Part shown: one piece after another, positions 33,401 through 44,383 of the stretch | Layout: each line of letters begins with the position of its first letter | How positions within the stretch are numbered: the stretch's first letter is position 1 | NCBI RefSeq assembly: GCF_003144245.1 | Contig: NW_020289994.1 | Location: 124,001 to 188,000 of the forward strand | Source: Jaminaea rosea | Taxonomy: Eukaryota; Basidiomycota; Exobasidiomycetes; Microstromatales | DNA: 64,000 nucleotides | Reading direction: 5' to 3' | Made by a program: the position numbers and the translations under genes | Notes under the pieces: generated by a model | What the model was told of the DNA's origin: nothing | The model's database searches: none | The model's input: the letters and a program-made list of their open reading frames with translations, nothing else

Positions 33401-34221
33401 GCGCCGCCGCCGCCGCCGCCACCACCTGTCGCTGAGTAGCCTGACACGCTTAGAGCTCGTCGCGGCGCTGATGATGGTGTGAGATTGGCTCCTCGCATGT
33501 CCTGCTTGGAGTGACGGCGATTCATACTCGCTGCATGTTGATTCAGAGCGGGTGGTTGCTGTCCCAAGGGCGCTACGGAGGCTTCTTGGCGGGCAGTGGC
33601 GTTCATGGCACGTAGAGCTGCAGCATCATGAGCTGGTAGCGGTGGTGCCATGCGCATCTTGGGCGAGCGTGGGCTGCCAATCTCGCTGCGAGTACCGCGC
33701 AGGGTGCGATGATGCTGCGAAGGGTCCACAGAGGCTGACCCGATGCCAGCCAGACCTGGAGGAGGCGCCGCAGATTCGGAGAAGACGGACTCGCCTCCGG
33801 CGACACTGCCTGCCCTACTCCTCGAGCCCTTGCCAAAGCCTCGCAGACTACTTGTGTCCCACCATCTCTTGCGCTTCGAGGAGAAGGAGGCATTGGTGTC
33901 GGCGATGGAGGAGGCGCCATCATTGAATCCATTGACACTGCCGTCCATCGATGGGCGACTCTTATGCGCCTTTTTGCCGAAGCGTGAGGTAGACTTGGAC
34001 TTGGTTGGCGTTGTCGTGGACGCTTGAGTGTAGCCCGACATCGACGGCGGCCCACCTTGCCGGAGAGACGAGGGTCCTGCCGGAGCATTGGGTAGGTCGG
34101 TGGGCGCTGCATTCCAGCCGCCTGACGATGACTTCTTTGATGATCGCGGTGGTGGGGCCTCCTCGGCAGCGTACGACTGGCTGGGCCTATTGAGGATGGT
34201 GGAGAGAAAGTTGCGCGGCAT
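27464..34221 (-). CDS. giant disordered protein with C-terminal MDR domain, 2,225 aa
   Basis: Exon 1 is 27745..34221, exon 2 is 27464..27664, with an 80-nt GTGAGT…GCGCAG intron. I start at the ATG at 34221 (MPRNFLSTILNRPS). Residues 1 to about 1,900 are almost entirely disordered: Ser/Pro/Ala-rich, with acidic runs, a poly-Gln tract near 1,472 and many candidate phosphorylation sites. The last 320 residues form a medium-chain dehydrogenase/reductase: a GroES-like part (SHVLVQVIAVAIDEMDRLL, GFVPGRSFTGRVMEVG, GALAEFMTV) and a Rossmann part (ILILNAHDGVGLLAMQ). Catalytic zinc ligands are not evident. Membrane-associated MDR proteins such as yeast Ast1/Ast2 are a possible parallel, but the long tail is unlike them. 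A scaffold with a reused redox domain is my inference. Confidence 0.82.
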
Positions 34222-35517
34222 GACTGCGTGGCGCGAGGGGGTAATGCTGCGAAGATGACGAGGATGGAAAATGGGAGGTTTCGACTCGGCGAGGAAGACA
34301 CACGCCCGACGGCGCTGCGTTTGTGGCCAAGCCAACTACGACGGGATGATTGATGAGCGGGCGTCGAGACGGTAGTGGGGTTTGATGTTGGCGAGGGTAA
34401 GGAAGTTGAGGAGGAGCAGTGGTCGCCGGTGTTGCACCCTTGTCGCTGCTTGCCCCCTTGTCTGTCAGCGGCCACTCTCCTCGCCCACTCTTCTCGATCA
34501 AGTCTGCGTCGTCTCGTCGATGCGATGATGCCAATGCGCAGCCTCGAAGTGGGGCGGCGGGGCGGCAGTCAGCCAGGGCGGCGTTTGGCCCAGCGCGCCA
34601 GGGCCCCTTCGCGCTCGGCCCGCGTCTCGAGTTGCAGCTGTCTGGAAAGTCTGGAGCGTGCTGCGAGCTGCGTGTGCGGACTCTTTGTGCGTGAGCGAGC
34701 GAGGGAGCGAGCGACCGAGCGACCGAGCGAAAGTCAATTCAAGAGAACGAACGCACAGGGCCAGGCCTTGCCCTTTTCTTTCTCAGGCGAACGCCGTCGC
34801 CATGCCAATGTGAGTGAACGAGGTGAGAAATGAACTTGAAATCAGGGTCTGGGAACGGCGCGTAGCAACAAGGAAGTGGCACGGCAGGGTGAAGCGCAGA
34901 CATGACGTGGTGTCCAGGTCTCAGCGTAGTAGCGTAGGAGTGAGACGCGAGATGCGAGGCGCTCAGAAGGGGTCAAGAGGCTCGCGCTCCCATGCGTCAC
35001 TCAATGCCAACTATTCTCCGAGCCATACGGTGCGAGCTTTGTGAGCTTGACGCTACTCGACCTTTCTCTGGATCTCGTCGCGGCGTCATCGACCCTGGTG
35101 TGAGCGACCCAAGTAGCTGCCACAGAGAACCGCTCTTTGCCCTCCATCCTCTGTCCTCCGTGGCGCAGACCTGCAAGAAGTGGTAAGACGAGCAGGTCAA
35201 ACCGCCGCAAGAAGAAGACGGGGAGACGTCACCACGTCAGATTGCTCGCTGGGGTGCACCGGGTCGAATGACAGTCAGCCGACCAGCATCTACCCTGAGA
35301 CGCGAGAGATGGTGTCAAGGGTCTCACCACTTCGCCGTGCATGGGTTGTCGTCACCTAAGTCGCAGCCTCACTCCCATCGACTGCCACGTGGTGTTGCGG
35401 TGGTCTGTGCGGCACAGCCCAGCCTCCAGGCTGAGTGAGATTGAGCCATCGCCGCCGCCTTGCCCTTTCACCCTCCTCGCCACCAGTCTCGACCCCTTCC
35501 ATCACCCCTCGCTCGCC
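34222..35517. other. divergent intergenic region, 1.3 kb
   Basis: The region separates two divergent genes and likely holds both promoters. A GAGC/GACC short tandem tract lies at about 34691..34733. Several 60–150-codon ORFs cross it on both strands but none looks protein-like. The right end before 35518 is pyrimidine-rich (CCCTTTCACCCTCCTCGCC), like a basidiomycete leader. Confidence 0.5.
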
Positions 35518-36228
35518 ATGCCACACGCTGCCGTCATCGCAGGCTGCGTCATCGCCGGCCTCGCAACAGCCTATGCCGTGCATACGACGATCATCCAACC
35601 CATCCACGAGCAAGGGTGGGAGGAGTACTCAAAGGGCCACGGCGGCAATGCGCAGGAGAGGTGGAGCAACTTTTGCGGTGCTTGGGGCCATCGCGCGCAC
35701 CACTTGAAGAGGGCGATGAATGGCAGGAGTGGGGAAGGTAGTGATCCTGATGGGGAAGAGCAGGTGGCGCTGAGGGAGATTGAGGAGTTTGAGAGGGAGC
35801 GAAAGAGGCAAGAGGATGAGCAGAGGAGCGGCGAGGGCAATTCGACGGCAGTTGGCAATGGAGACAGACACGACTCACTACGCAAGCGGCAACCTCGTGG
35901 GCAACACGCACTCAGCCCATCCCAACCTCCGCTGCGCAACCCCTTCGACGACCTCACTTCCTCTCCTTCCTCGCCACACCACCACCTCGGCTTCGATGAT
36001 GAGGACCAAATAAGTACCACGCTCTCACCGCCACATAGCAACGACATGGTCCTCTTCGATGCTGGCTCCCACCAATCTGCCTCTCGCCCAGTCAGCCCAG
36101 GCGTGGTGAGCGACGGAGGCTTCTCGAGCACGGCGTGGAGTGATGCGGGTGCGAGATCGGCGACGAGTGACGAATGGGAGAGGCTGGATGATGAAGAGAG
36201 CGACGACGAGGGCGAGAGAGGGCGATAA
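35518..36228 (+). CDS. small membrane-anchored protein, 236 aa, unknown
   Basis: I do not recognise this family. Starting at the ATG at 35518, residues 4–24 (AAVIAGCVIAGLATAYAVHTT) form one membrane segment or signal anchor. A short segment follows (QPIHEQGWEEYSKGHGGNAQERWSNF), then a charged helix (ALREIEEFERERKRQEDEQ), then about 120 disordered residues ending in an acidic tail (DDEESDDEGERGR). The layout suits a tail facing the cytosol from an organelle or ER membrane. The upstream 59 codons of open frame lack an in-frame ATG of better context. Its stop is 274 nt before the acyltransferase start, on the same strand. Confidence 0.65.
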   Translation: MPHAAVIAGCVIAGLATAYAVHTTIIQPIHEQGWEEYSKGHGGNAQERWSNFCGAWGHRAHHLKRAMNGRSGEGSDPDGEEQVALREIEEFERERKRQEDEQRSGEGNSTAVGNGDRHDSLRKRQPRGQHALSPSQPPLRNPFDDLTSSPSSPHHHLGFDDEDQISTTLSPPHSNDMVLFDAGSHQSASRPVSPGVVSDGGFSSTAWSDAGARSATSDEWERLDDEESDDEGERGR

Positions 36229-36502
36229 CCTATTCATGATACGCCATTCTCGCGCTCCTCTAATGATAATGACCATCTCGCCTCACGCTTTGTTTAGCCT
36301 CGTGTTCCGGCCCGGGCCTCGACGTGCCGTGCGTCTTCCCCGCATTTCAATTTTGCCCGAGACGAGACGACGGACGCTCGACGCTCGACGCCCGCCCGCA
36401 CCCTGGCACTCACGCACGCAGCACGGACGCACCTCTTCCCCTCGCTCCCCTTCCTCACCTTCATTCGGCCTCATTGATACCCTCGCCCTTCCACGCCTCA
36501 CC

Positions 36503-39063
36503 ATGTCAAAACGCCCTCGCCGCCCGCTCATTGCCTCTATCAGCGACCTCAATTCCCCCTCGCTCCCTGCTTCTTCTTCTTCCTCCTCCTCCGCGTCGTC
36601 CGGTAATGACTTCAACCTGCCCACCACCACCTCCTCCCCTCGCGACATGAACGTCGTCGAGACATACGAAGCGCATCTTCGCCAGAATCCACGTCGCTTC
36701 ATGGAACAGCTTCTTGCCGCCTGGAATGGTCAGGGCTGGCGTGGCTACACCGACTATATCGGCGCTCGCATCTTGATCGCGGGCCAATCGCAGCAGATGG
36801 CCAACGAGGTTATGAGCAGCGACAGTGTCCAGTCCCGCATCAAAGCGCTTGCTGCGTCGAGAGCAGAGGCATTGTTCTCTGAGAGGACCATAGAGGCACA
36901 AGCAGATGAGGGCGTGCGGCAACGATATCGTGCTGCAAAGGAAAAGACGCGGCGTGACCTCGAGGCGCAACTGCACCACGTCGCTGATCAGCAGGTACAG
37001 ATCTCCATTGGTCGACTCGACTCGCTGTCCTTTATCAAGGTATTTGCTGCAGCCGTCAACAATATTCTCACGCGGATGTACCATCAGGGCATCCACCTCA
37101 ACATCCCGCAGGTGCTCGAGTTGAGACGCATAGCGGCAAAGGCGGCGGAAAAGGGGCAGAGCATCATCTTCTTGCCATGTCACAAGAGTCACATCGACTA
37201 CTTGACCGTGAGCTGGCTGCTCTTTAGAGTCGGGCTGAGTCTGCCGGCCATCGTAGCGGGGGAGGTGAGCGCGCACACCCGAGACAAAGCATCATCTGCG
37301 CGCCCAGCTGACAACGGCCGATGCTTCGCCCCCCTCACACGCTCACGCAGAACCTCGACCTACCCATCGTCGGCAACATTCTACGCGGCGGCGGAGCCTT
37401 CTTCATTCGTCGCACCTTCTCAGGCGACCAGCTGTACCCCGTCGTCATCCGCGAGTACATCGAGCGACTCCTGTCGTCCGGCCGTAACATGGAATGTTTC
37501 ATCGAAGGGACGCGATCGCGAACGGGCAAGCTTCTCCCGCCCAAGCTTGGTATCCTCAAGTACGTCGTCGAGGCGATGCAGACGGGAAGGACGAACGGGG
37601 ATGTGTGGATCTGCCCGATCAGCTTGCAGTACGATAGCGTCATTGAGAGCGAGACGTACGTGAGCGAGTTGCTGGGCAAGCCCAAGGAGAATGAGAGCCT
37701 GTTTGGCCTGCTCTCCGGATCTTCCTCGGTCCTCTCGCTCAAGCTCGGACGCATCGATGTACGCTTCCATGAGCCATGGTCCCTGCAAGGATTCGTCGAG
37801 GAGCAAAGGCAGCGTCGCGAGGGCAGGCTGCGCTCCGTGACCGAGGAGACGCGCATCGACTTTGCAAATAACAGTGCACACAAGCTCATGCTCCTCAAGG
37901 CGCTCGGATATCGCGTCCTCGCAGACATCAATCGCGTCAGCGTCGTCATGCCCGCTGCCTTGGTGGGGACCGTCCTCCTCACGCTGCGTGGTCGCGGCGT
38001 AGGTCGTGCGGCTTTGGAACGCAAGGTCGATTGGCTGCGAGGCGCAATCCAGCGCAAAGGCTACTCGGTCGCTGACTTCGGCAGCATGACCACGAGCGAG
38101 GTAGTGGAGCGCGCCCTCGGCCTGATGCGCCCGCTCGTCGAGATTCAAGATGGCCAAGAGGTGATGGAAGAGACGATTCTCCCCTCGAAGCGCTTCGAGT
38201 TGAGCTTCTATCGTAATCAAGTCATCCACGTATTCGTCAACGAGGCGCTTCTTTGCGCTGCGCTCTACACAAAGGTCAAGCAGGGGGGAACGGCACCGAT
38301 GCAGACGATGACTCGCTCGCAGGTGCTGGTGGAGAGCGCTTTCCTTTCAGGGATTCTGCGCAACGAATTCGTCTACGGGACAGAGGGGGTGGAAACAAAC
38401 GTGGACCAGACGGTGCGCGCTTTAATCGGGGACGAGGTGCTACAGTGGGAAGAGGGCGATGGCGAGGAGCGCAAACTCGGTCTCGCCAGCATCGAACGTG
38501 AACGAGGTCGCGAATCCTTCGACTCGTTCCTCTTCCTCATCTGGCCCTTTGTCGAGTCCTATTGGCTGGCATGCTGTTCGCTCCTCCTCCTTGCACCCCC
38601 GCATGCCGATCAAGATCCAACGCGCATCCTCTGGTTCAACAGCAAGGACTTTGAGAAACGTGCACAGCTCTTCGGCAAGACGCTCTATCAGCAAGGGGAG
38701 CTGGCTTATTTGGAGGCGATCAATAGCGCGACACTCAGTCAAGCGCTGGGCAGGTTCGAGGAGATTGGCCTCATCATGCGGAGGAAGAGCGATGCAGTCA
38801 AGCCCGTACCGCTCATCGCGTTGAGCCAGGAGTACAAACCGCGCTACGATGCAGAGGGGGCACTTCTCGGTGAAGACGGAGGGAGCGCGGGCAGGCTGTG
38901 GGAGATGTTAGAGCACTTGAGCTCTTTCAGGCGCGAAGGTAAGGAGAGACGTGAGACTTTGTTGGGCGAAAGAGTGATGCGGCATGTACGCGGGGATGAT
39001 AGTGTGGTGGTTGAGGTGACGAGGGTTAAGGAGGAGGGAAAGAGGGAAGAGGGCAGATTGTGA
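36503..39063 (+). CDS. PlsB-type glycerol-3-P / DHAP acyltransferase, 824 aa
   Basis: Two exons, 36503..37264 and 37351..39063, across an 86-nt GTGAGC…CACGCAG intron. The four acyltransferase motifs are present: I, CHKSHIDYL (H-x4-D) near residue 227; II, GGGAFFIRR; III, FIEGTRSRTGK; IV, ICPISLQYD. The large alpha-helical surround matches the PlsB/GNPAT group (bacterial GPAT, mitochondrial GPAM, peroxisomal DHAPAT) rather than the Gat1/Gat2 acyltransferases of yeast. It would make lysophosphatidic acid or 1-acyl-DHAP, the first step of glycerolipid or ether-lipid synthesis. The C-terminus GRL is only a near match to a peroxisomal PTS1, and I see no presequence, so location is open. Confidence 0.88.
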
Positions 39064-39733
39064 GTGCGACGAAAGGGGGAGGCTATGCTTCTAAACAGGT
39101 CTTCGAGCGAGGTTTGCGATAATGTGGCGGTGGAAATAATAGCAATGGACTCGCCTTCATACCACGGCGGCAATGTAGCTCAACCTCTTCTGAGCGAACG
39201 AGCAGCAGGCTGTCCCTCCTCGTAGTCGACGCGTGTTGGCCTCGTGGCGCGCGCCTTGCGCTTCTCGACGTAGATGAGCCCAAGCCAGCCTCGGTCTGCC
39301 TGCCCGCCCGCCTACTCTTCCTTTCATCCGCTCCTCAAGCACATCACGACATCGCACTGCAGCACAAGCACCTCCCTCCACCGCTGCCGCCGAGCAACAA
39401 AGGCAATCACCCGCACTCATTGCTCTGCGGAGGCCATGATCCGGTGCTGTTCGGCCGCCTGCTCAGCATCACGATGGTGGCCAATCTCGCCCAGGCATCC
39501 GCCTCTGCTCTTTTTTCTTACAGTGATCACCACTTAGCATAGCCACTCAATTTGTCGAGTCTAAGGCTCGCCCTCTTTGGCTGCATCTAGCTTAGCCTCA
39601 TTGCCGCCTCTTTGACCTCGCTCTTGCCTCCTCTACTCACGCTGAGTCGTAGCTCAGCATTCCCTCGCCACTGATCCTCTCCTCGACGCACACACAGTAG
39701 AGACAAGCTCAAGACCTCAACACCTCGTCCGCC
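39064..39733. other. intergenic, 670 nt
   Basis: A pyrimidine-rich stretch with no supported gene. The last 80 nt resemble a leader (CTCCTCGACGCACACACAG) ahead of an ATG at 39734 that opens the decayed plus-strand copy described next. Confidence 0.45.
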
Positions 39734-40740
39734 ATGGTGCTCCGCCGTGGCTACACGTACGACCCAGGGAGGCTCAACTTTGCCACCTCATCCAAACCAC
39801 TCAGCACTCATTTTGGCCTCGATTCAAACAGGAAGCCTGGGCCGTCGACAATGCTACACCCTCGGCGCGCAAGCTGTGGGTTCTCTTCGACGCCGGAGCC
39901 ATCACCACGCTGAGGCTCTCCACACGTCGTACAATGGCATGCTGCAAAGGGGGAGACCTGGACGTCGTTAAGAAGCGTCAGCAGTCAAAAGGCCCGTTCG
40001 CAGCGCCACAACGACCGGCTGGTTCTAGCTGTGGCCAGCAACGACCCAATCCGCTATCTTGCCGACCTCTGTCTGCTGCGCGGATCTGAGCATGGCATCA
40101 TGAGCGCTTGGACAAAGCATCTTGGCACTGATGGGGTCATTTGCGAGGCGGACAAGCTTCTCCCCTTCGAAGTTCAGCTGGACCAGCCGGTCAGGAGGCA
40201 AGTCCAGCGACATTCGAAGGAAACCGGCCGCTTCAAAGTCTTCTTGATCCAAGGAGACTTCAGTTCACTCGCCTCGCCGGTCATCTTTTGATCACACTCC
40301 TTTACGGTCTGCAGCTCAAGATCGTCTGTGAGGATGGGTATGATGAAGCTGACTGCCTGTGGCTCAGGGATCCTCTCATCAAGAGCGTCAGCAAGTCGGC
40401 GAGAGTTCTTTTTGCCTGCTTGCCTTTCCAGCACCAACTTGATTGCAGGGAACAACAAAGGGAGCCGCTGGAATCGATCAACGCCCGTCGCCCTCCGGCG
40501 GCCGCATTGAACACACTGAAGGAGTCCGAGCAATGGCTGCTGGACGGAGTCATCTTAATGACTGGAAGCACCACCCTCAAGTGGGGTGACTACTGTAGAA
40601 TATTGAGACGACGAGGCAAGGCAACCAAGCGGAGGGGGACTGGAGAGAGCTGATGGGCATCCCGAAGATCGCAGATAAGGAGCTGAGGGTCTATGCAGCA
40701 GTCCCTTTCCGAGTCATCATTGGCTCTGAGGCAGCAGCAA
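39734..40740 (+). pseudogene. N-terminal part of an unrecognised gene family, decayed
   Basis: The plus strand carries segments in different frames that match, block by block, the minus-strand copy at 40906..42852: YLADLCLLRGSEHG versus YLLNLSLLRAAEHG, IVCEDG versus VICEDG, and DGVILMTGSTTLKWGD versus DGVILMSGSGSLYWGD. The match fades near 40740, where sequence on the opposite strand takes over. The reading frame is interrupted more than once, so I call it a fossil. Because the family's nature (host gene or captured foreign sequence) is unknown, I do not attempt a model. Between them the two copies show which blocks were conserved, so this was once a real protein. Confidence 0.6.
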
Positions 40741-40990
40741 GGCCACTCATCAGCGTAATCCGCACCTCCAGCTGTCGCTTGTCGTATGGATAGGGCCATG
40801 GCCCGCCAAAGAGCTGCCGCAGGTCCTCTGAAAGGAAGGGAATGTTGATCCCGTCGTTGAGAGAGAGTTGGCCGGACACGTTGTGGCTGACGAGATCGCT
40901 TTGCTTCAGCTTGGTAGCCCCGCCGACTGGTCGGATATGCCTGACTTGTGCGCGAAGTAGCGAGGGTGTCGTCCTAACCGTGACTGCATT
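40691..40990 (-). pseudogene. C-terminal fragment of the same unrecognised family
   Basis: On the minus strand the block FLSEDLRQLFGGPWPYPYDKRQLEVRI matches FLHEEVTKLFGAPWPSPYNNRQIELRI of the longer copy. Only the C-terminal 80–100 residues are present. It faces the plus-strand N-terminal fragment and slightly overlaps its end, so the two look like halves of one copy whose rear part was inverted and whose middle was lost. Confidence 0.55.
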
Positions 40991-42852
40991 CGCACCGCCG
41001 AGCTTGGCCTCATCTCCCAAATGGCCCAGTGTAGGGCCGAACCGGGCACAAAGCCCTCCTTGTCATGCCAAGCCCCGTCCACCACCCTCACTTGCATGCC
41101 AAGATCAGCCGGGGTCGTCACCCCACGGCCTAGAATGCGCAGCTCAATCTGGCGATTGTTGTAAGGGGACGGCCATGGTGCGCCGAACAGCTTTGTGACT
41201 TCCTCATGAAGGAATCCCATTTCAATGTAGCGCTGCTTACGTTTCCAGTAGTACGTGATCTGGGCTCGGCCGCTGCAGTAGGCTGACCCGTCGGTCTCCT
41301 CCTTCAGGCCTTTCGCAGCCCTTAAAGGTGTTTTGCGGACGCGGAAGTCGGGGGGTGTTGATGCAACTCCGTCCCCCAGCCCAAGCTTGCAGTGCACAGT
41401 CTCGAGGGTATTGCCCACTACCACCATCCCATGCAGCGGGGTGCGCACCCAAGATCCGACGAGTGAAAAGTCCACGTTGTTCCATGTCCCACTGCGTGCG
41501 TCACACCATCGCATTCCCCAATTTGACCTTGCCTTGACGAATTTACCACCAAGGGAAATGGCAGGTTTGTCGCCAGCGTACGTGAAGTAGAAGGCGACGG
41601 CGACCGAAAAGAAGTGGTCGCGGTGGTACGACGGTGCACGAGCCTCCATTCCTATGGCACTGCGCCACTTTTCTCGAGTGGCTTTGGCTGCAGCGTAGGA
41701 AGAGATGACCAGCGCAATGGTGTCGCCCCAGTAGAGAGAACCTGATCCTGACATCAAGATCACGCCATCGAAGGCCCACCTCTCCACCTCATCAAATGTG
41801 GACCAAATGGGTGGGGCGGGTCGCCTGCTGTGAATGTTGGCAAGAAGTTGACGCTGGTCCTCCAGTCTCTCCGCTCGGTCTTGCGACGGCAGGCAGGCGA
41901 AGAAGAAGTACATGGCGTCGAGATTCTTGTTGGCCAGAGGGCCTTTGCGCCAGGTGCAGGACACTACAGTTCCGTCTTCGCAGATGACTTGAGCTCCAGC
42001 TTGTCCAAGAGGGAAATCTGGAAGATCAAGGGAGATTTGACTGTATTCCCCTCGCCCTTGACAAGGATCATGCGGAGTTGACGTGTGTGCTGGCAGTGGG
42101 CGTGAATCCCCTGAACAGCGGCGCTGTCGAGTTGCGCATCGTATGGTAAAAAGAGGTGGGCCGACCCATCCTTTTCCTCGCCGAGGGAGCAGAGAACCCC
42201 ATCGCCGTGGATGCGCATAGCCCAGGCACACATATAGCCGTGCTCTGCTGCTCGGAGGAGGCTGAGGTTCAGCAGGTACTTGCCCACGTTGTTGGTGCCG
42301 ATTGCCACCTGCAATCCCTCTTTTGCGCGACGAATGCGACGGTGTTGACCTAGGATTAGAGGGTCTTTGACGCCCCGCCCCCCTGCGTCTGGCTTGTACG
42401 GGAAGGGTGCGTCGAAGCACGGGGTCGAGTTGCCCCCAACTACGGATGCAAAGATGTGAAGCCCGTAGTGCTGCCTCCATTGAGTGTAGTCTGCCGTGAC
42501 CGCCAGCCAGTTCTTGCGGTAACGGCGCTCAGTTGCCACGAAGTTGCCCCACACGTTCCTTGGCGCTGATTGGACGGCCAATCTGCGGAGGAGGGGGTTC
42601 CAACGACAAACCACCGAAACGATCGACGAGGCTGGTCGGTGAGTTTAGAGTGGGAGTGTTCCTCGTAGGAAGAGGATGATGATGGTTGACTCCGCGGCGG
42701 GAAGGGGAGCCGCGGTGAAGAGAGGAGCTGCCGTGGTGATGATCGCTTCGGCGAGTAGATTGATTGCCGTGATGGTGCCGGCCACGGCCGGAGGCAGGCT
42801 GGCGCCTTTGAAGCTCGACTCGGATCCTCTCGATGGCGCGAGTCTGCTCCAT
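40906..42852 (-). pseudogene. long copy of the unrecognised family, probably broken
   Basis: The open minus-strand region spans a His/Arg-rich disordered N-terminus (from an ATG at 42852, MEQTRAIERIRVELQRRQ), then about 500 residues of folded-looking sequence (WLAVTADYTQW, HGYMCAWAMRIHGDGVL, AFDGVILMSGSGSLYWGD, LFGAPWPSPYNNRQIELRI). The coding signal passes between frames more than once, and I could not reconcile the changes with normal GT–AG introns, so decay is more likely than splicing. I see no signal peptide, membrane segment or catalytic motif, and no resemblance I can name. Whether it began as a host gene or a captured element is open. Confidence 0.5.
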
Positions 42853-44383
42853 GAAGACGTCGCTGGCTGCCCTTTGTTGTACCTGTATCCAGGCCTCCTC
42901 CAACTCGCTGCGGCTCCGACGCCGTTCTTGTTATGCTTCATAGTGATGATTGAAGCTGGTCGTCAGGTGTAATGACTCGTTGGAGCGACGACGAGCTTGC
43001 TCAACAGGGCGACTTGCTCTTCCCCGTACCTGTAGCGACCGAGGATGTCGGTCCTACCGGTGAATCTGGATGTCTTGACGGAGGGCTGTGTGGTGTGCGG
43101 CATGGGCTGAATGGGTCAGCATCCGCAGCGTCAGCGGCTCTATCGGCAGGCCATCGCTGCTTACCTTGGTCTTGCTTGTGTCACCCTCCTCTTCTTCTCC
43201 CACCTCATGCCCCGCCTCCCTTCCCGCCTCCTGCCCGTGATGCTGCCCCGCCTCTGGCTTGTCCTGCTGCCCTGCCTTCTGCCCCAGGCACCATGACGGG
43301 AGATCGGGCTGGACTTGACCCAACCTTGCTCAGGGACTCGATGAGATGACAACAGGGGAAGGATGACCTGCAGTGATGGTGCTGGGGCGCTTGAGGCGCG
43401 TGATGGAGGTGCGGACGTCAGCGATGAGGCAAGAGCTGAAAGCTGAGTCGAGGCGAGGCCGGGTACTCACTTGAACTGAGGATCAGTCGCCAGTACTTCT
43501 GACGAGCCTACTGAGCTCCACCCATTGGTGCCTGGTAGAGCCCTTCAGCGCTTCTCTGTCGACTATCTTGCACGAGCGCGGTAATTGTGAGATGGCTATG
43601 GCTTGGCGTCGAGCTGGCTGGCGAGGGTGATGAGAGTGACGAGGAAGCCTAGGAGACCTTGGTGTGGTGATGAGGTGGTGGATGCCTGCGCCAAATCGAA
43701 CGGGAAGCAGGGCATCAGCATATACGGTCACTGAGGTTGATAGGAGTACTAAGCATGCTCACCATGCTATGTTCAGGGTCAACGCTTGCCTTGTGAAGTC
43801 CTGAGACGGTGCTGAGCATCCTGGTAGCTTCGCCCCATTGCCCGACCGGACAATGTAGAAGGTGTCGGGAGGTGCCGAGGTAGTTGTGACGGTGGCATGG
43901 CGAGGGAGATCCAGCGGTGTGCTGAGGACCAGAGTGTCGAAAACTGATGACCTGAGGGTGGACGTGACGGTGGCAGGGTGACGGGAGCGGTGAGATTGAT
44001 GGTAAGGAGGAGGAGGAGGACGAGATGAAGTTGAGCTGAGCTTGAGCGCGCCGCCCCGCACGCACGGACGCCTTTGTCCCACTCGAGCCGCTGTGTGTCA
44101 CTCTCGCCACGTGGAAATTCGGACAAGCAGCAGCGCGGGGCTGAAGTTCACGGATAGACCAAGGACGAGCTCATGCTTAATGCGCACTCTCTTTCCCACT
44201 CGTTGCCATGCTCCAAGAGTGACAAGCTGGCACTGATGGGGCACAGAGATGAGGCTCCGAGGGAGCCCACGCAAATCGACTGTACTATTGACGACATCGC
44301 CGCGATGCAGATGTGTACGACGAGGACCCCAAGCCCGTGACATGGCCCAGGCACCCTGCCATCTTGCCGCCGGCGAGTCATCC
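42853..44383. other. 1.5 kb with an unresolved minus-strand gene candidate
   Basis: On the minus strand, short protein-like stretches are bounded by good donors: GTGAGC at 43762, GTGAGT at 43470 and GTAAGC near 43165. They include RHATVTTTSAPPDTFYIVRS (around 43.87 kb) and SLADVRTSITRLKRPSTITA-like sequence (around 43.4 kb). They do not join into a convincing model with normal intron lengths. A small secreted protein is possible because a hydrophobic LVLLLLLTINLTAP stretch precedes them in one frame. Nothing on the plus strand is convincing. Confidence 0.3.

Noticed and set aside
36506-37276. 256-codon minus-strand ORF opposite the acyltransferase
   Set aside because: Antisense to conserved motifs including HKSHIDYL; no independent support.
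40906-42852. Ordinary multi-exon gene model for the unrecognised family
   Set aside because: No combination of plausible donors and acceptors of normal length reconciles the frame changes, and the second copy changes frame at different places, which points to decay.
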